64,000 nucleotides of DNA from Anagrus nilaparvatae (taxonomy: Eukaryota > Arthropoda > Insecta > Hymenoptera > Mymaridae): positions 14,030,001 through 14,094,000 of the forward strand of contig JAKSXM010000137.1 in assembly GCA_022575985.1 (NCBI GenBank), read 5' to 3'. The notes under the pieces were generated by a model, which was not told where the DNA came from, ran no database searches, and was given only the letters and a program-made list of their open reading frames with translations. A program made the position numbers and the translations under genes. Below are positions 37,754-52,178 of this stretch, in pieces. How positions within the stretch are numbered: the first letter of the stretch is position 1; every line of letters starts with the position of its first letter.

Positions 37754-39589
37754 TTCTAGTCTTTTATTTTTATAAATTACACTTTTTAATAAGACACAGA
37801 TTCTCAAAATTAATACAATAAATTTTGAACACCAAAATGAAAGTAACAAATTTATTTGTTATTAATGAATAATTATTCACATAAGCTGCGTATCAACGAA
37901 TATGTATGAGTCACACAGATAAACTTTCGCGACGTTCGACTTAAACAATAAATGTGTGTTACTATTTATGTGTTTGTGTGGCAACGGGATTGGTCAGTAA
38001 TATTATCAAATCATACCGATTATTTAAGCGCGTGATTCAAATATTTTCATAGCACAAGTAATTTTTTAAAAAACCTATAGTAATTTCATTACACTTGAAG
38101 TAATATTACTGTGAAACAAATCAAAATTAACCAAAATAAAAAAAAAGGAAATTATCTTGAAATTTCTGATTGCAAAGAAAATAATCTTTTTTTCCAAAAA
38201 AAATTCTTTGTATAATAAGTTTTGCTTGGAAAGTCAAGTAGTATATTTAAATATAAATTTATACAGTATATATCAATAAAAAAGTTGTAAAAATCTCCAA
38301 ATTTAATTTTTGTGCTTTAAACGAATAAAAACTACACTGAAAAAAAAATAAATTTCCACTTGTAGCTAGCGGAATTTTTTATCTCGTCAAATGATTGCAA
38401 ATTACTTGAAAGTTAAAAAAAATGATATGCGTATATCGATATGATGATATTTGAGAAATTTTTTGAAAAAAGAAAAAATAATTTTTTTTTTTTTAATTTT
38501 CTTTATAGGCCTTAAGTCATTAATTTGCAATTGTTTGCGAAAAAAAAATTTAGTATACACATCCAACCTTCAATAAATACTGCCTGCAATCGAATTTTGA
38601 TATGTCTATAATAATATTATCTATACTAAGCCAAAATTATTATAGATTGTATTTAAAAAAAAAAAAAAGTAGAAAAATATTAATGCTGCCACGTTGCTAA
38701 TCAACCATAATTATAACATTTCTTTTTTGAACAAGCGTCGCCTTTCGAGCCTCATAGACCGTGATTTTTTATTATACTAATTCTCACGATATTCAACATA
38801 CTCATTACAAGAATTTTTGATAAGAAATGATATCACTTTTAGAATGTTCTAAAAAATTTATAACCGGTTTCTGTAAACACAACCAAAATGTATGGAACGT
38901 GTTTACTTACAGGGGCTGAGCATAGACAAACAAATTACAATATACAATTTGCTATTTTTATAATTTGGAATTATCAGCTTTACTAAATGTTCAGATTCTA
39001 AACCCAAACTATATTGATTCTCTAAACGCGTATTATTCAAGGTCCCTAAATCAAAAATATTCTAAGTTCCAAAATTGAAATTATTCTAAGCCCCTCCCCC
39101 TTAATTCGGGAAGATTTACACCCCCCGCCTTATTTTCAGATTTCCAGAGAAATTTTAGTATAATAGAAAAGTAACATAGGTTTTTCGCTTATAACCCTTA
39201 AATGAGGAATTTTAAAAAATATATTTATTTCCATGCCCAGGTCAGAAAATAGAATGTTTAGATATGTAAAATTGTAATTCTGTGAATAATTTTAAATTTG
39301 GTAATTTTGGGCCCATGGTCATGGGGCCCTGTATTTAAAAACCCAGAAGGCATATTGGAATAATATTATATGGTGAGTATTTGGGATTGTCAGTTACCAT
39401 AAAAACGTTTTTTAAATGTGACCATACACTGCTTGCAAATTTTAAGCTTACAAGTAAATTCAATTTTGGTGGCAAATAAGTAACTAATTACTTCTTTGAA
39501 GTAATTAAATGCCAGTGTATACATACAATAAATTTAAACAGAAACAATGACGCATTAATCATCGATTATTTTATAATTATTGCGACTAG
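37754..39589. other. Upstream region of Hrs and repeat-bearing spacer
   Basis: About 37860-38040 is GC-enriched (TTCGCGACGTTCG, GGCAACGGGATTGG) and probably holds the Hrs promoter. From 38100 on there is no gene. About 38880-39130 carries blocks similar to those in intron 2 of the clip protease (see 42320-42602), including CCCTAAATCAAAAATATTCTAAGT near 39043-39067. Confidence 0.4.
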
Positions 39590-39919
39590 TCGTGCCGACA
39601 GCAATTTATTTTGTAGACCACTTTTTGTTCATAAATAGTTCCGTGGAAAAAACTGTGGATACATATTTTTGACTCACTGGACACGAATATGAGATTTATT
39701 TTGATCTATAAGTGGCAGATTAATTGTTATTAACAGATTCTTGTTTAATATTTCAATATTTTACAATAATTTGTTAATAACAATTAACCAGCCACTTGTA
39801 GCTCAAAATAAATCCGGAATTCATATGTTTAGCGGGTCAAAAAACATAAAACTACTTCATTTTTATCCACGTGACTATCACTTTAAAAGTGGACTACGAA
39901 ATACATTGCTGGCGGCACT
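39590..39919. mobile_element. Inverted-repeat (MITE-like) element
   Basis: The left arm (GTCGTGCCGACAGCAATTTATTTTGTAGACCAC, from about 39589) and right arm (GTGGACTACGAAATACATTGCTGGCGGCAC, ending 39918) are imperfect reverse complements. Inside, TTTTTGACTCACTGGACACG (39667 onward) pairs with a copy around 39815-39855. The latter is close to the left arm of the element at 61012-61328. A 78-codon frame across the right half is not a gene. Confidence 0.65.
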
Positions 39920-40191
39920 ACTAGGCAAATCATGTGATAAAAAAACATATTATTTAAGATTTAATTTGATAAAATAAAATTTTCAGTTTATGCAAAAATT
40001 TCATATCAAAAACGTGCATTATTTTATAAAATTATTCCTTTAAATAAGATTTAATAAATTATTATCTTTATTATAAATTATCGTTATCATTTATTATGTT
40101 TGTAAATAATAAATAAATATAATTTCAAAAACAAATTTTACGCGATTTTTCAATAGTGAATTTTTAAATGCTTTTTTAAATTTAAAATAAT

Positions 40192-43100
40192 ATGAGTTCA
40201 AATAAGAAAAAATTTAATGTTAATAAACAAATTTTTTATTTTTTTATAATATTTAACATAACGAATTATTATTGTCTATCAGTTGAAGATATTAAATTTG
40301 GCAATGATAGTAATTTCTTGGATTATGGTAAAAATGTAATTTAATTATATTTTTATATATTTTTTGTAGATTTTAAGAATTTATTATATAAAAATAAAAA
40401 AAATATTAATTCATTTGCACGAAAATTCGGGTGAATTCACAAGGAAATTTTTTTCGTCAATAACGAAGTTTCTGTATTATTTTTCGCAAATCTTGACGGG
40501 CAAATTTAATAAAAGGTAAAGTAGTACCGGAGGCATTCTCAAGTGCCCAAAATATGAATACATAAGAAAAAATTTTGAAATATAAAATGTTGTATTTGAC
40601 GAAAAATAATTATATTTTTGTGAAACGTGAAAATTGAAATAATTTTTAACGTGAAAAAACTGATTCGTGATTTACGATAAAATTTTCCTTCTGGGATTCA
40701 GGATCATCAGTTTTGATCATTCTTATTTTACGTGTTACGGCGTAAAATAAGAATTTGATAAAAAAGGACATAATTTTTTTTGTGTTTGGTATAAAAAATT
40801 GGTATCAAAAATAATAATTAACATAGTTATGTAATTTTAGTGCCTAACTTTTTAGTAAATTATACTTTGTTTATGGCATGTGGAAATTCGCTTATTATAA
40901 TTTTAAGTCCCTTGTCAAGTATTAAAAATTTTTACAGACAAAAATTATTAATTCTGGGCGAAAAATATATATGGATAAGATCTTAATAATAGGGTAAAGG
41001 ATATTACTCTGTGCACATAGGTATATTCGATATTTTACAATTTTAATATAAATAGGCTTTTTGACACAAATCAAGATGACCTTACGAATTAATCTCATTA
41101 GGAACTTGTGACAACTTTTATATAATTACTCTTGCAGTATATATCAATCTGTTCTTATATCACATAATGACTAATGCTGCATTTTTTCGTGACTTCAAAA
41201 TAAAAAGCCACTATTTTCCTTTCACTGATATTTCATTTGAAATTGACCCATTAATTATATGATTTATTATATTTATGATTATTTATCGCTGTACGAGTTA
41301 AAATATAATTATGATACCTTAATTGATAATAATATAAATTTATTTTATGTATTATCAAAAATCTTGATTCTGAAGTAAAAAGTTGTACTAATTATACAAA
41401 AATTTTTTTAGCGCAAAATTTACCCTTTAACGGTGGAAACGTTCATTTTTAGACTGTTTTCCTCCAAGCTCTGAAATTTTCCTACGATTATTTCTATTTA
41501 TATCTATATTAAAAAATGCGAAATTTTAAATGGGAAGCAAGCCTATTAATAAGTTTTTTACCTTAAAAAACCCTCAAACTATAACTTAGCCGTTGATTTA
41601 GAATTTCAATATTATCTTGCAATAAATTATAAGTTTAAATGAAATTGAACAGAATTTGATTGTTAATATAAAGTTATATATAAAGTTTTGAGTTGTTTGA
41701 TGCTAAAACTACAATTATTAGCTATGATTTTGCCAAAATATTTATTATATTAATTGGAATGTTATCAAATACCTACAAAAAATTAGTAAAATAAGCAAAT
41801 AATGACACACTGCTATTTTTCTATTAATTAACTGATTCAATAATGCCAAGAAGTTGTTATTTATCTGATTTGATTAATAGGCTTGCTTTGGGATCTATTT
41901 GGATCATTTAATTGCTACTATTAAAAATAGGTAAGCTACTATTTTCTTTAATTGAATTAAAATAATCGGTTTGCATAGATTTACATAAAGAAGGATCTCC
42001 TTGCAAAATGGAAGATAAAAGTGATGGGGTGTGTAAGAAATTGTCAGATTGTAGCTACAGGATAAAGGAAGTAATGTCAGGTAAAAGAAATGGTGCAACG
42101 ACTACTGGCAGATGTGGCTTCGTTAAAAATGAGGAAATAGTTTGCTGCCCTGGAACTAGAAAAGGAAAAGAAGATGATAATGATAATAATGATAATAATA
42201 ATAATACTGATTTTTCGCCTAAAATTAGCGGACGACCTTCTGAAGAAGGTCAGTATTTACAAATTTATTTAAATTTTCACAAAATAATTACCTATAACCA
42301 GTTTGTGTAACTACACAACCAACGAGCATGGATCATGTTTACTCATAATAGTAATAAGTCCAAAAACCGAAATTACATCCTGAAATATATACTATTCTAA
42401 GTCCATAAACTTTAAGTATTCTAAGTTGTTGTTGTTGTAAACAGGGCCTGATCAGGTCCTGACTCCCTTTTCAAATTATTTTAAGTCCCTAAATCGAAAA
42501 TATTCTAAGTCCATTTCACCCCCCCCCCCTAAAAACGTCAATTTTTCCTGCCGAGTCAATCTTTTTCAAATACCCCATCCAATGAACATGTTCCATGTTA
42601 AAATTAAAATTAAAAATTAGGGTTTTTTTATTATTCTCAAACTCAACAAATTTTACAAAAATTTTTGTAAATTTCTCACTCGATTTTACAGATATTTCAT
42701 TCCAAAAATTAAATTTATAGTTTTTATTAAAATTTGAGCGAACTCGTTTAGCATATCTTACATTATACCTTTAATTTTATAGCTTGCAAAAAATTTGAAA
42801 AGGAGATAAATGCTAGAGATGATACAATTACAGCACATATTTTAAATGGAACAAATGCTAAACCAAATGAATTCCCATTTATTGTCGCATTAGGATATAA
42901 TAGTTCTGGAGATTCATTAAGTTATGATTGTGGTGGTTCTTTGATTTCACATCAACATGTATTGACTGCTGCTCATTGTGTTAAGAAATATAACATTGTT
43001 CCACCAGTTGAGGTAAAAAAATACAAAAATTCAAATTTTCTTAACCAATTTTAAAATAAATATATTACACAGGTGAAAATGGGTACTGTCAATCTTATGG

Positions 43101-43766
43101 GAAATTCAGTGACAGCTAAAGATGTAGCAATTTTAAAAATTATTGTACATCCAGAATACAAAATGACTACGAATTATCATGATTTAGCAATACTTGTACT
43201 GAAGGATAAAATTAAAATGACAAATTCTATTGAACCCATTTGTTTACAAACTAAACCAATTACTTTAGAGAGTGTTGCAAGTACTTCTTTGGTTGTTGCA
43301 GGATGGGGTGTAAGTGATGATTTTACATTGGATAGGCCAACACAACTTCAAAAAACACCTCCTTTAAAGTAATTTTATTTCACTCTGAAGTGAAATTTTA
43401 CATAATAATTTATTTTTGTAGTTTTTGTTTTAGATATCATTTTTTATTTATTTGAATAATTTCATTTTCAGAATAGTGAATCCAGAAAAATGTTCAAAAG
43501 CATACAAAGCTTTTCATAGAAAACTACCAAATGGTATAACAAAAGATTTAATATGCGTTCAAGATGCAGACGTTGAAAGAAATTCAGACGCTTGCCAAGG
43601 AGACAGTGGTGGCCCTTTAATACTAAAAGCAGAAACAAGTGTTTTAGTGGGTGTGGTATCATTTGGGAAATTTTGTGGTGGAAGTGCACCTGGTGTTTAT
43701 ACATCGGTTTATGAACATTTAGAATGGGTTGAAAGTGTTGTTTGGTCAGAAAATGAAGCAAATTAA
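40192..43766 (+). CDS. Clip-domain serine protease, His activation site
   Basis: There are five exons: 40192-40327, 41979-42248, 42783-43012, 43073-43368, 43472-43766, giving 408 residues. Residues 1-30 hold a hydrophobic segment (IFYFFIIFNI) after a basic start, fitting a secretion signal. A clip domain (about 50-95) has six cysteines in the SPC, GVC, DC, RC, VCC pattern. A low-complexity Asp/Asn linker follows. The S1 protease domain begins ILNGTNAKPNEFPF and contains LTAAHC (His), YHDLAIL (Asp) and ACQGDSGGP (Ser). The Asp six residues before Ser predicts trypsin-like specificity. The residue before ILNG is His, not the usual Arg/Lys. Clip proteases act in haemolymph cascades for Toll signalling and melanization (fly Persephone also has His there); a venom role is possible in a parasitoid but untested. 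Intron 1 is large (1,651 bases). AATAAA at 43862-43867 is a likely poly(A) signal. Confidence 0.9.
40328..41978 (+). other. Intron 1 of clip protease
   Basis: This large AT-rich intron contains a weak inverted repeat (about 40425-40705: TGAATTCACAAGGAAATTTT against AAAATTTTCCTTCTGGGATTCA) but no open frame of note. Confidence 0.5.
42320..42602. repeat. Dispersed repeat in intron 2 of clip protease
   Basis: The block contains several ATTCTAAGTCC motifs, a C-run (CACCCCCCCCCC) and related ends: GCATGGATCATGTTTACT near 42326 and, inverted, GAACATGTTCCATG near 42584. Similar blocks occur at 38880-39130. This is likely a degenerate mobile element. Confidence 0.45.
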
Positions 43767-45360
43767 ATTAATATATTTATAATTTTAAAAAATAATTACC
43801 TATACATAGTTATTATTATATTTATTAATTTTAAAGTAAAGTCTGTACATGATTAACCAAGAATAAATAAATAAATAATTTTTGTAAATAATATTTTCAA
43901 ACTTTTCAGTTAAATCTGATTTATCTGAGTTAACTTTTTCCTTAAATAAAACTAGATAGAAATATTTTCTATGCACACAGCATGAAATGTCATTCAATTT
44001 CCTGAAAAATCCGTCCCTGTTATTACTTTTTTAGGTAAACCAGCCAAAAGGAAATCTGGATAATCATATGATATATAATTTTTCTTTGAACGTGAATTTC
44101 CCAAAGTAGTTTTTTTCCTAACTGGCCATTGCTTAATTTTTCGCACACTTGTGTTTTTTTTCTGGTATTTTTCAGAGAGATCGAAGTACTTAAATATACG
44201 AAGTTCTTAAAACTCTGAAAAATAATTTTAAAGTTTTACAATTTTCTTAAATTTTCTAGCTTTTATTGTCATCCAAAACAAAATTTCCTCAGTAAATTTG
44301 AAAATCATTTAAAAATAGGTATACCTATATAAATAAATTTAAATTTAAAAATACTACCAACTGCATATGACAACAAAAAACAATCACGTGACCTTTGAAC
44401 CTCTCACACCTCTCATCATAACCAAAAATATACTGCAGAATAAAAAATTTTGGAGCAAAAACAATAATTCCCAAAAAAATAATATTATCTTGTTATTTAT
44501 ATAATGCTATATTTATATAATTAATGCTTATAGTATACGTTTGAAATTTACTTATGAAATATCATATACATAATGAAGAGTTATCAGTGAATTTTAATCT
44601 ACAGTGAAATTTAGAGTTTAAAAAGAAATAAAAAACACTTACAAATCCATAAAATAGTTGATGGTATCAAAATTCTCTAATTTTTCTGTTACGTATATTT
44701 TATGGGAGTCCGTAAGTTGTATTTTACTACAACCTATCAGCTTATTAATAAATAAAATAAAATAATGCTTCGAAATCCATTTTATTTTGATGATTAAAAC
44801 TTTGGTTTATTTACTTTTTCAAGAACAAACAGCAGTGACTCTTTAATAATCGATTATGAAATAGTTTTAACTTTAACAAGAATAACTTACATCGTCATTT
44901 TGAAATTATTTATAAATTTTTCAAGTGTTCGATAATTAAATCATAAATGTTAAAAATTTACCTATTAATATTACGCAATAATACCAATTTTTTCATTATT
45001 AAATAGAGGTTATCATATTATTTTTAAGTATTCTGAAATCTGAATGCTTGTTTAAAATTCTTTTAAATACCTAATTTATATAAAAAAAATGTATAAGAAG
45101 TGTTTCTTATTTTTGTTTCTCTGCTATTTTATATATAACTAAATTTGAAAAATGATTAAACTTATTAAAAAATTTTTTGTGATATTTTGATTCATTTAAA
45201 AAAACTGATTATTCATTTCAGAAATAATTTGGGTAGGAATGCCCAAAATACTTAATTGAAATGCACGGAATTTTGCAGTCACGATTCGAAGAATTTTATC
45301 AGAACTTAAAATTCAAATTCAAGAAAATTATCCAAACAGATTTCATTCAAAATTTTAACC
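43767..45360. other. Intergenic: clip protease 3' UTR and SLC25A44 5' region
   Basis: There is no recognised gene. About 45222-45360 is probably 5' UTR of the carrier gene, preceded by an acceptor-like TTCATTTCAG. An upstream ATG at 45261 opens an overlapping out-of-frame ORF. Confidence 0.45.
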
Positions 45361-46549
45361 ATGACTACGGTAGAATCAACACCTTTTATAAAAACTATAG
45401 AATGGGATATGATGGACAAAAAGAAATTTTTCCCGTTGAGTATGCTATCTTCGTTTTCTGTAAGATGCTGTTTATACCCATTAACTTTAATAAAGACTCG
45501 TCTCCAAATTCAGAGACGAGACCATATGTATACAGGTATAAACTTTTCTTTAATATAAAAAAAACTGATCTCCAATTTTGAATAATTTTTCTTCAGGTAT
45601 GATAGATGCCTATCAAAAAATATACAAACTAGAGGGGTTCACAGGTTTGTATCGAGGATTTTGGATAAGTTCAGTGCAAATAGTATCAGGAGTTTTTTAT
45701 GTTTCAACGTACGAAGGAGTACGTCATTTATTGACTCAAGATCCAATAACTGCCCAATTAGATTCTCGAATAAAAGCTCTTATTGGTGGTGGTGCAGCTA
45801 GTGTTGTAGGACAAACAATAGTTGTACCATTTGATATTTTAAGTCAACATTTAATGGTTCTTGGTGTTACATATAAACATGGAAAATTATCTGTTGATAA
45901 AGTAAGTTTATTTGTATCTTAATTAAATATAATATTGATTTTTTAAATACATAAACAATTAAATTGCAGAAAATGGGTATGAATCCTTTAGGTATAACAT
46001 TAGAGCCTGGAAAATCAAAAGCACAAATTTCAGCAGAAATAGTCAGATTAATTTACCAAAGAGATGGGTTCAAAGGATACTATAGAGGGTACATTGCTTC
46101 TTTATGCGCTTATGTTCCAAACAGTGCATTGTGGTGGGGTTTATATACTACTTATCAAGGTAAATAATGATTGTGTTAATTCACTTAATTATTGATGAAG
46201 AAAAACAGTTAATTTTTATTTTTTCATAGATGAATTGATAAGAATACTTCCTGCATGGGTTTCACATTTATTCATTCAATCCATTGCTGGTACTTTAGGT
46301 GGTTTTACAACGACAATTATAACAAATCCTTTAGACGTTGTTCGTGCTAGACTACAAGTGCAAAGACTTGATAGCATGTGTAATGCTTTTAAAATATTAT
46401 GGTTAGAAGAAGGTTTAAAAATGTTTACTAAAGGTCTATCTGCTAGACTTGTTCAGTCTGCATGCTTTAGTTTTTCTATAATATTAGGTTACGAAACTAT
46501 TAAAAGATTTAGTGTAAATGAAGAATATAAAAGTTATATCAGATGGTAA
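45361..46549 (+). CDS. SLC25A44: Mitochondrial carrier, SLC25A44-like
   Basis: There are four exons: 45361-45535, 45597-45901, 45970-46159, 46230-46549, giving 329 residues in consistent phase. It has three tandem carrier modules, each with the P-x-[DE]-x-x-[KR]-type signature or a degenerate version: YPLTLIKTR, VPFDILSQ and NPLDVVRAR, each opening a pair of membrane helices. The opening IEWDMMDKKKFF and GMIDAYQKIYKLEGFTGLYRGF match SLC25A44, the carrier described as moving branched-chain amino acids into mitochondria. It should lie in the inner mitochondrial membrane with no cleaved presequence. Module 1 has Thr-Leu in place of the acidic residue, and module 2 has Ser-Gln in place of the basic one, as in the family. 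The start is the first in-frame ATG before conserved sequence. AATAAA at 46908-46913 is a candidate poly(A) signal. Confidence 0.92.
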
Positions 46550-47709
46550 ATATATACATGCTCTGGAGTCAATTTATACTTAGATGTAATTTTTTTTTTT
46601 AAATTTATATACCAGAGTATCATTCCGTTTAGAAATATTTATTTGAAGAAAATTTTTTTTAAATGTAAATATAAATTTTACATATTTATATGTATGTAAA
46701 TACAGTTATATATTATCACAGTATATATTATGTACATTCATGTGTAGGTTCTCGCAGATTAATTAAAAATCTGTATAATTAGATTTTCATTTTAATTATT
46801 AACGAATTTTTTGTGTGTCATATATAGTTAATTTTTATTTGAAAAACATTGTAATAACAAAAATGTTACCAGAAAAATTTTTTATACCTAATATATATTT
46901 CAAAGTTAATAAAATTTAAGAAAATAATTTTTTTTCTGTGTCTATAAATATATTTGTATATGTTGGGTAAATTAAAAAAAATTTGGTTTTTTATTTAAGG
47001 AGCCAAGGGTCACATGTTGAATATAGGGAATCATAGCAATTTTTTTGCGCCATTTGCCCTAAAAAACCATACATCCAAAGCGGTTGTAAATGGACTTATT
47101 CGAAAGCTAATAATTGGCAGAATTGCATGATTACAAATATTGTCAAAAAAATACACCTAAATTATTTTAATTTATTATTTTTAATATTTTTTTTATTTTA
47201 TTTTAATTATTATTTTACTTTTTGGGCAACAAAAAAAAAACAATTGATTATGCTATGGATTCTTAGCTTTAAAATAAGCCCATCCACAAACATCTTGGAT
47301 GATTTTTTACAACAAATGGCGCAATAAAATCGCTATAATTCCCTACATTCAACGCATGACTTTGGGGCCCTAAGGTCTTTTTTATAAAAATTATAATTTA
47401 TAGTTTTTGTTTTCATAAATTTTATATGTAATTAATAACTGTAATAATAAGGCATATCAAATAACTTTTATTATGAAATTTAATTACATTTAAACATAAT
47501 TGGTTGTAAATTTTGTGTTATAATTGCTAAAATTATTAAATTATTTAATTGAAGTTATCATAAATAAAATAAAAAATAAAAAACTTTAAAAATTCTAATT
47601 TTATTTTAATTTTTAAATACACATTTTGAAATCAATCTGCATTGTTTTATAATTTACAAAAAAAAAAAAATATTTCCTATATATAAAATACTTTTGGAGT
47701 ATTCGTTTT
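46550..47709. other. Convergent intergenic region
   Basis: This contains the 3' UTR of the carrier gene (to about 46930), the palindromic element at 46999-47373, and the Rpt3 3' UTR (about 47580-47709). Confidence 0.5.
46999..47373. mobile_element. Palindromic MITE-like element, about 375 bp
   Basis: The left arm (CATGTTGAATATAGGGAATC through GCGCCATTTG) and right arm (CAAATGGCGC through GGGAATT-type and CATTCAACGCATGAC) are imperfect reverse complements over more than 130 bases each. The loop is AT-rich, around 47155-47235. A 66-codon frame across the right half is not coding. It lies between the convergent SLC25A44 and Rpt3 genes. Confidence 0.7.
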
Positions 47710-49783
<2,074 letters not shown>

Positions 49784-50089
49784 TATTTTTAATTTGTCAA
49801 TATAAAAATATGTTAACTTTTAATATATGAAAAAACAATATGAAATAAGAACTCCGAAAATAATTTTCTTTATTTTATATTCTGTTTTTCGATGACTCAA
49901 GACTTTTAACCAAATTTTAAGGTTAGGTTTGAGTTTGAAACATAAAAGAGCATATCCATGAAAAAAAGAGTATACTACGGTTATAAGTGCGGGTTATAAT
50001 AATTGAAAACTTAAATTTTGGTTTTATTTGTATTTGTGTATACGCCGGTGGTTTTTAACAGTTTTTAAACTTTCATTAATAAATAAAAT
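49784..50089. promoter_or_regulatory. Bidirectional promoter, Rpt3 / Larp7
   Basis: Only 306 bases separate the divergent start codons, so both promoters and 5' UTRs share this interval. A slightly GC-enriched core lies at about 49880-50060 (TTAAGGTTAGGTTTGAGT; TATACGCCGGTGG). No TATA box is evident. Confidence 0.6.
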
Positions 50090-52178
50090 ATGGTTTCAGA
50101 AGAACATAAATCAGATATTGAATTAGTTTCTGAAGATATACCAGTTCCTAATGTACATCCAAAAGTTAACGAAAATTCAGAAAACCAACAAATAGCTGAA
50201 AAAAAAAATGTACATCCAAAAAAATCAACTGGAAAGCCAAGACAAAGAAAAAAAGCATTGCATGCTCAAATTCTCAAGCAAATGGAATTTTATTTCAGTG
50301 ATTCTAATTTAAACAAAGATAGATTTCTTGCTGAACTTATTAGAGAAAATCCTAGTAAGTCGAATTGTATATCCCTATAAACTCTTCTATTTTTTAAATA
50401 ACTAATTCACATTACAGATGTTGACATTGAAGTATTTTTGAAATTCAATAAAATTCGAGCTTTAACAGATGATACTGATAGAATTGCAAAAGCTTTAAAA
50501 AATTCAACGCTTTTAAAAGTATCTGAGGATGGAAAAACAGTTTGCCGTGTAACTCCTGTAGCAGAAAAAGAAGATGTAGATGATTGTACTATATATGTGC
50601 AAAGATTACCTTTAGATGTTGATCATGATGTTCTTAAAAATTTATTTACTCAATATGGGCCTGTAGCTTACGTCTCAATACCAAAATATCATCATAATAA
50701 AAAACCCAAAGGATTTGCTTTTATTGAATTTGAAAATGTTGAAAGCGCTCAAAATTGTTTAAAGGTTTTTGATTTTTGTTTTTTAATTTAATATTAGTAA
50801 ATTAATTTGTAGTCATTTGAAAAAAAAATTCTATTATTTTAGGCATTCAGAGAAAAAGGATACGAGTTACCATCCCAAACTAGCCCAGATGAACTATTAA
50901 GTATAACTACTTTTGAAACTAATACAGAAATAAATCCAGAAACCTCAACAACAGAAGAAAAAAATAAAGCTTTGATTAAAATAGAAAAAACAAAAGATAA
51001 GAAAAAACGAAAAAAATCAAGAGTTGATGACACCAATGATTCAGAAAGTGATTGTAATAAATCAAAGAAACTTGTGAAAGAGAGAGAGGCTTCGGACAAT
51101 AGTTCAACTGAGGAGAATAAAAGTGATATAAAAAGGATAAAACAAAGTGAAAGCAATACTGAAAATCAAGAAGATAGTGAAGATAGTAAAAATAAGTCCA
51201 ATGAGAAACGAAATAATAAACGTAAAATTAAAGATTATACTCGCAAATCTGATAGTAAGGAAGGTTCATCGGATGACGAGGAGCAAGAAAAAGATATAAA
51301 ATCTTGTAAAAAACAAAAACTAGAAAATTCAAATGAAAATGATAATAATGAAAATTTGACCGAAAATCTAAAAAACGAATCAGAAATTGACGAAGAATCA
51401 ATGACTGTTGAAGAAAAACATAAAAAGAGAAGAAGAAAGCGTAGCAAGCATCATATTGGTCAGAAAAATTTATCTACAGCTTGCACGGGAATGCAAGTTT
51501 TGTCAAAAAGAGAATGGAAAAAATTAAGAAATAATTATTTAAATTTACAAAGAAAAAAAATGAGCCAATTAAAACAATATTTGCGAAAACCAAAATGGAA
51601 TCAATATCAAACAAATGATAAGAATAAAAATGATGCAGAAAATGAGGAATCAAATGTAGAAAAAAAAGAAGATGCAGGAAATAAGTTAAAGTTTACTCCT
51701 GGTGTAATTGTCAAAATTGATTTTAAAGTTCCTTGTGATGACTCAAAAAAGTTTAAGGTACCCAAAAACTTAATAAAAGACAAATTAGTATAAATTAAAG
51801 CATTTTATGATTACAGATGGAATTAAAATCAAACAGTAGTGTTCAATATGTAGATATGAATGACGACCCAAGTGTTGCACATGTGAGATGTGATTTACCA
51901 GAAGCAGCTGCTGAATTGTCTAAAAAGTCAAATGATGAAAAAACATTTTCCATTTTACAAGGTTTGTAAACTTTACATTAATAGCTTTAAGAAAATTAAA
52001 ATTTTAATAAAATTTTTAAATTTCAGGTGATGAAGAAAAAATGTATTGGGAGAAAATATTAAAAGATAGAGAAAATAAAATAGGTAAAAAAATACGAGTT
52101 AAGCAAAGAGGTCGTGATAAGCTTTTAAAGAAAGCCGAAAATGCATTAGGAAAACATATAAAATTTGAAGAAGTCTAA
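50090..52178 (+). CDS. Larp7: La-related protein 7 (Larp7)
   Basis: There are five exons: 50090-50354, 50418-50764, 50843-51757, 51817-51961, 52027-52178, giving 607 residues. Larp7 binds the 3' end of 7SK RNA and stabilises the snRNP that holds P-TEFb inactive; it also helps U6 snRNA modification. In order: the La motif (about 55-140; ILKQMEFYFSDSNLNKDRFL), RRM1 (about 145-215; CTIYVQRLPLDVD and PKGFAFIEF), a very charged Ser/Lys/Glu/Asn linker (about 230-450), and the C-terminal xRRM (about 490 to end; TPGVIVKIDFKVP, VQYVDMNDDPSVAHVRC), with the SILQGDEEKMYWEKIL segment that ends the family domain. A basic stretch KKRRRKRSKHH may be a nuclear localisation signal. AATAAA at 52262-52267 is a good poly(A) signal. 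Confidence 0.95.

Noticed and set aside
39741..39977. 78-codon plus-strand frame
   Set aside because: It spans the right half of a palindromic element and has no domain or splice context.
43468..43761. 97-codon minus-strand frame
   Set aside because: It lies opposite the last exon of the clip protease, whose sense frame has the catalytic Ser motif.
50839..51447. Ser/Phe/Leu-rich minus-strand frames
   Set aside because: They are antisense to the Lys/Glu/Ser-rich linker of Larp7.
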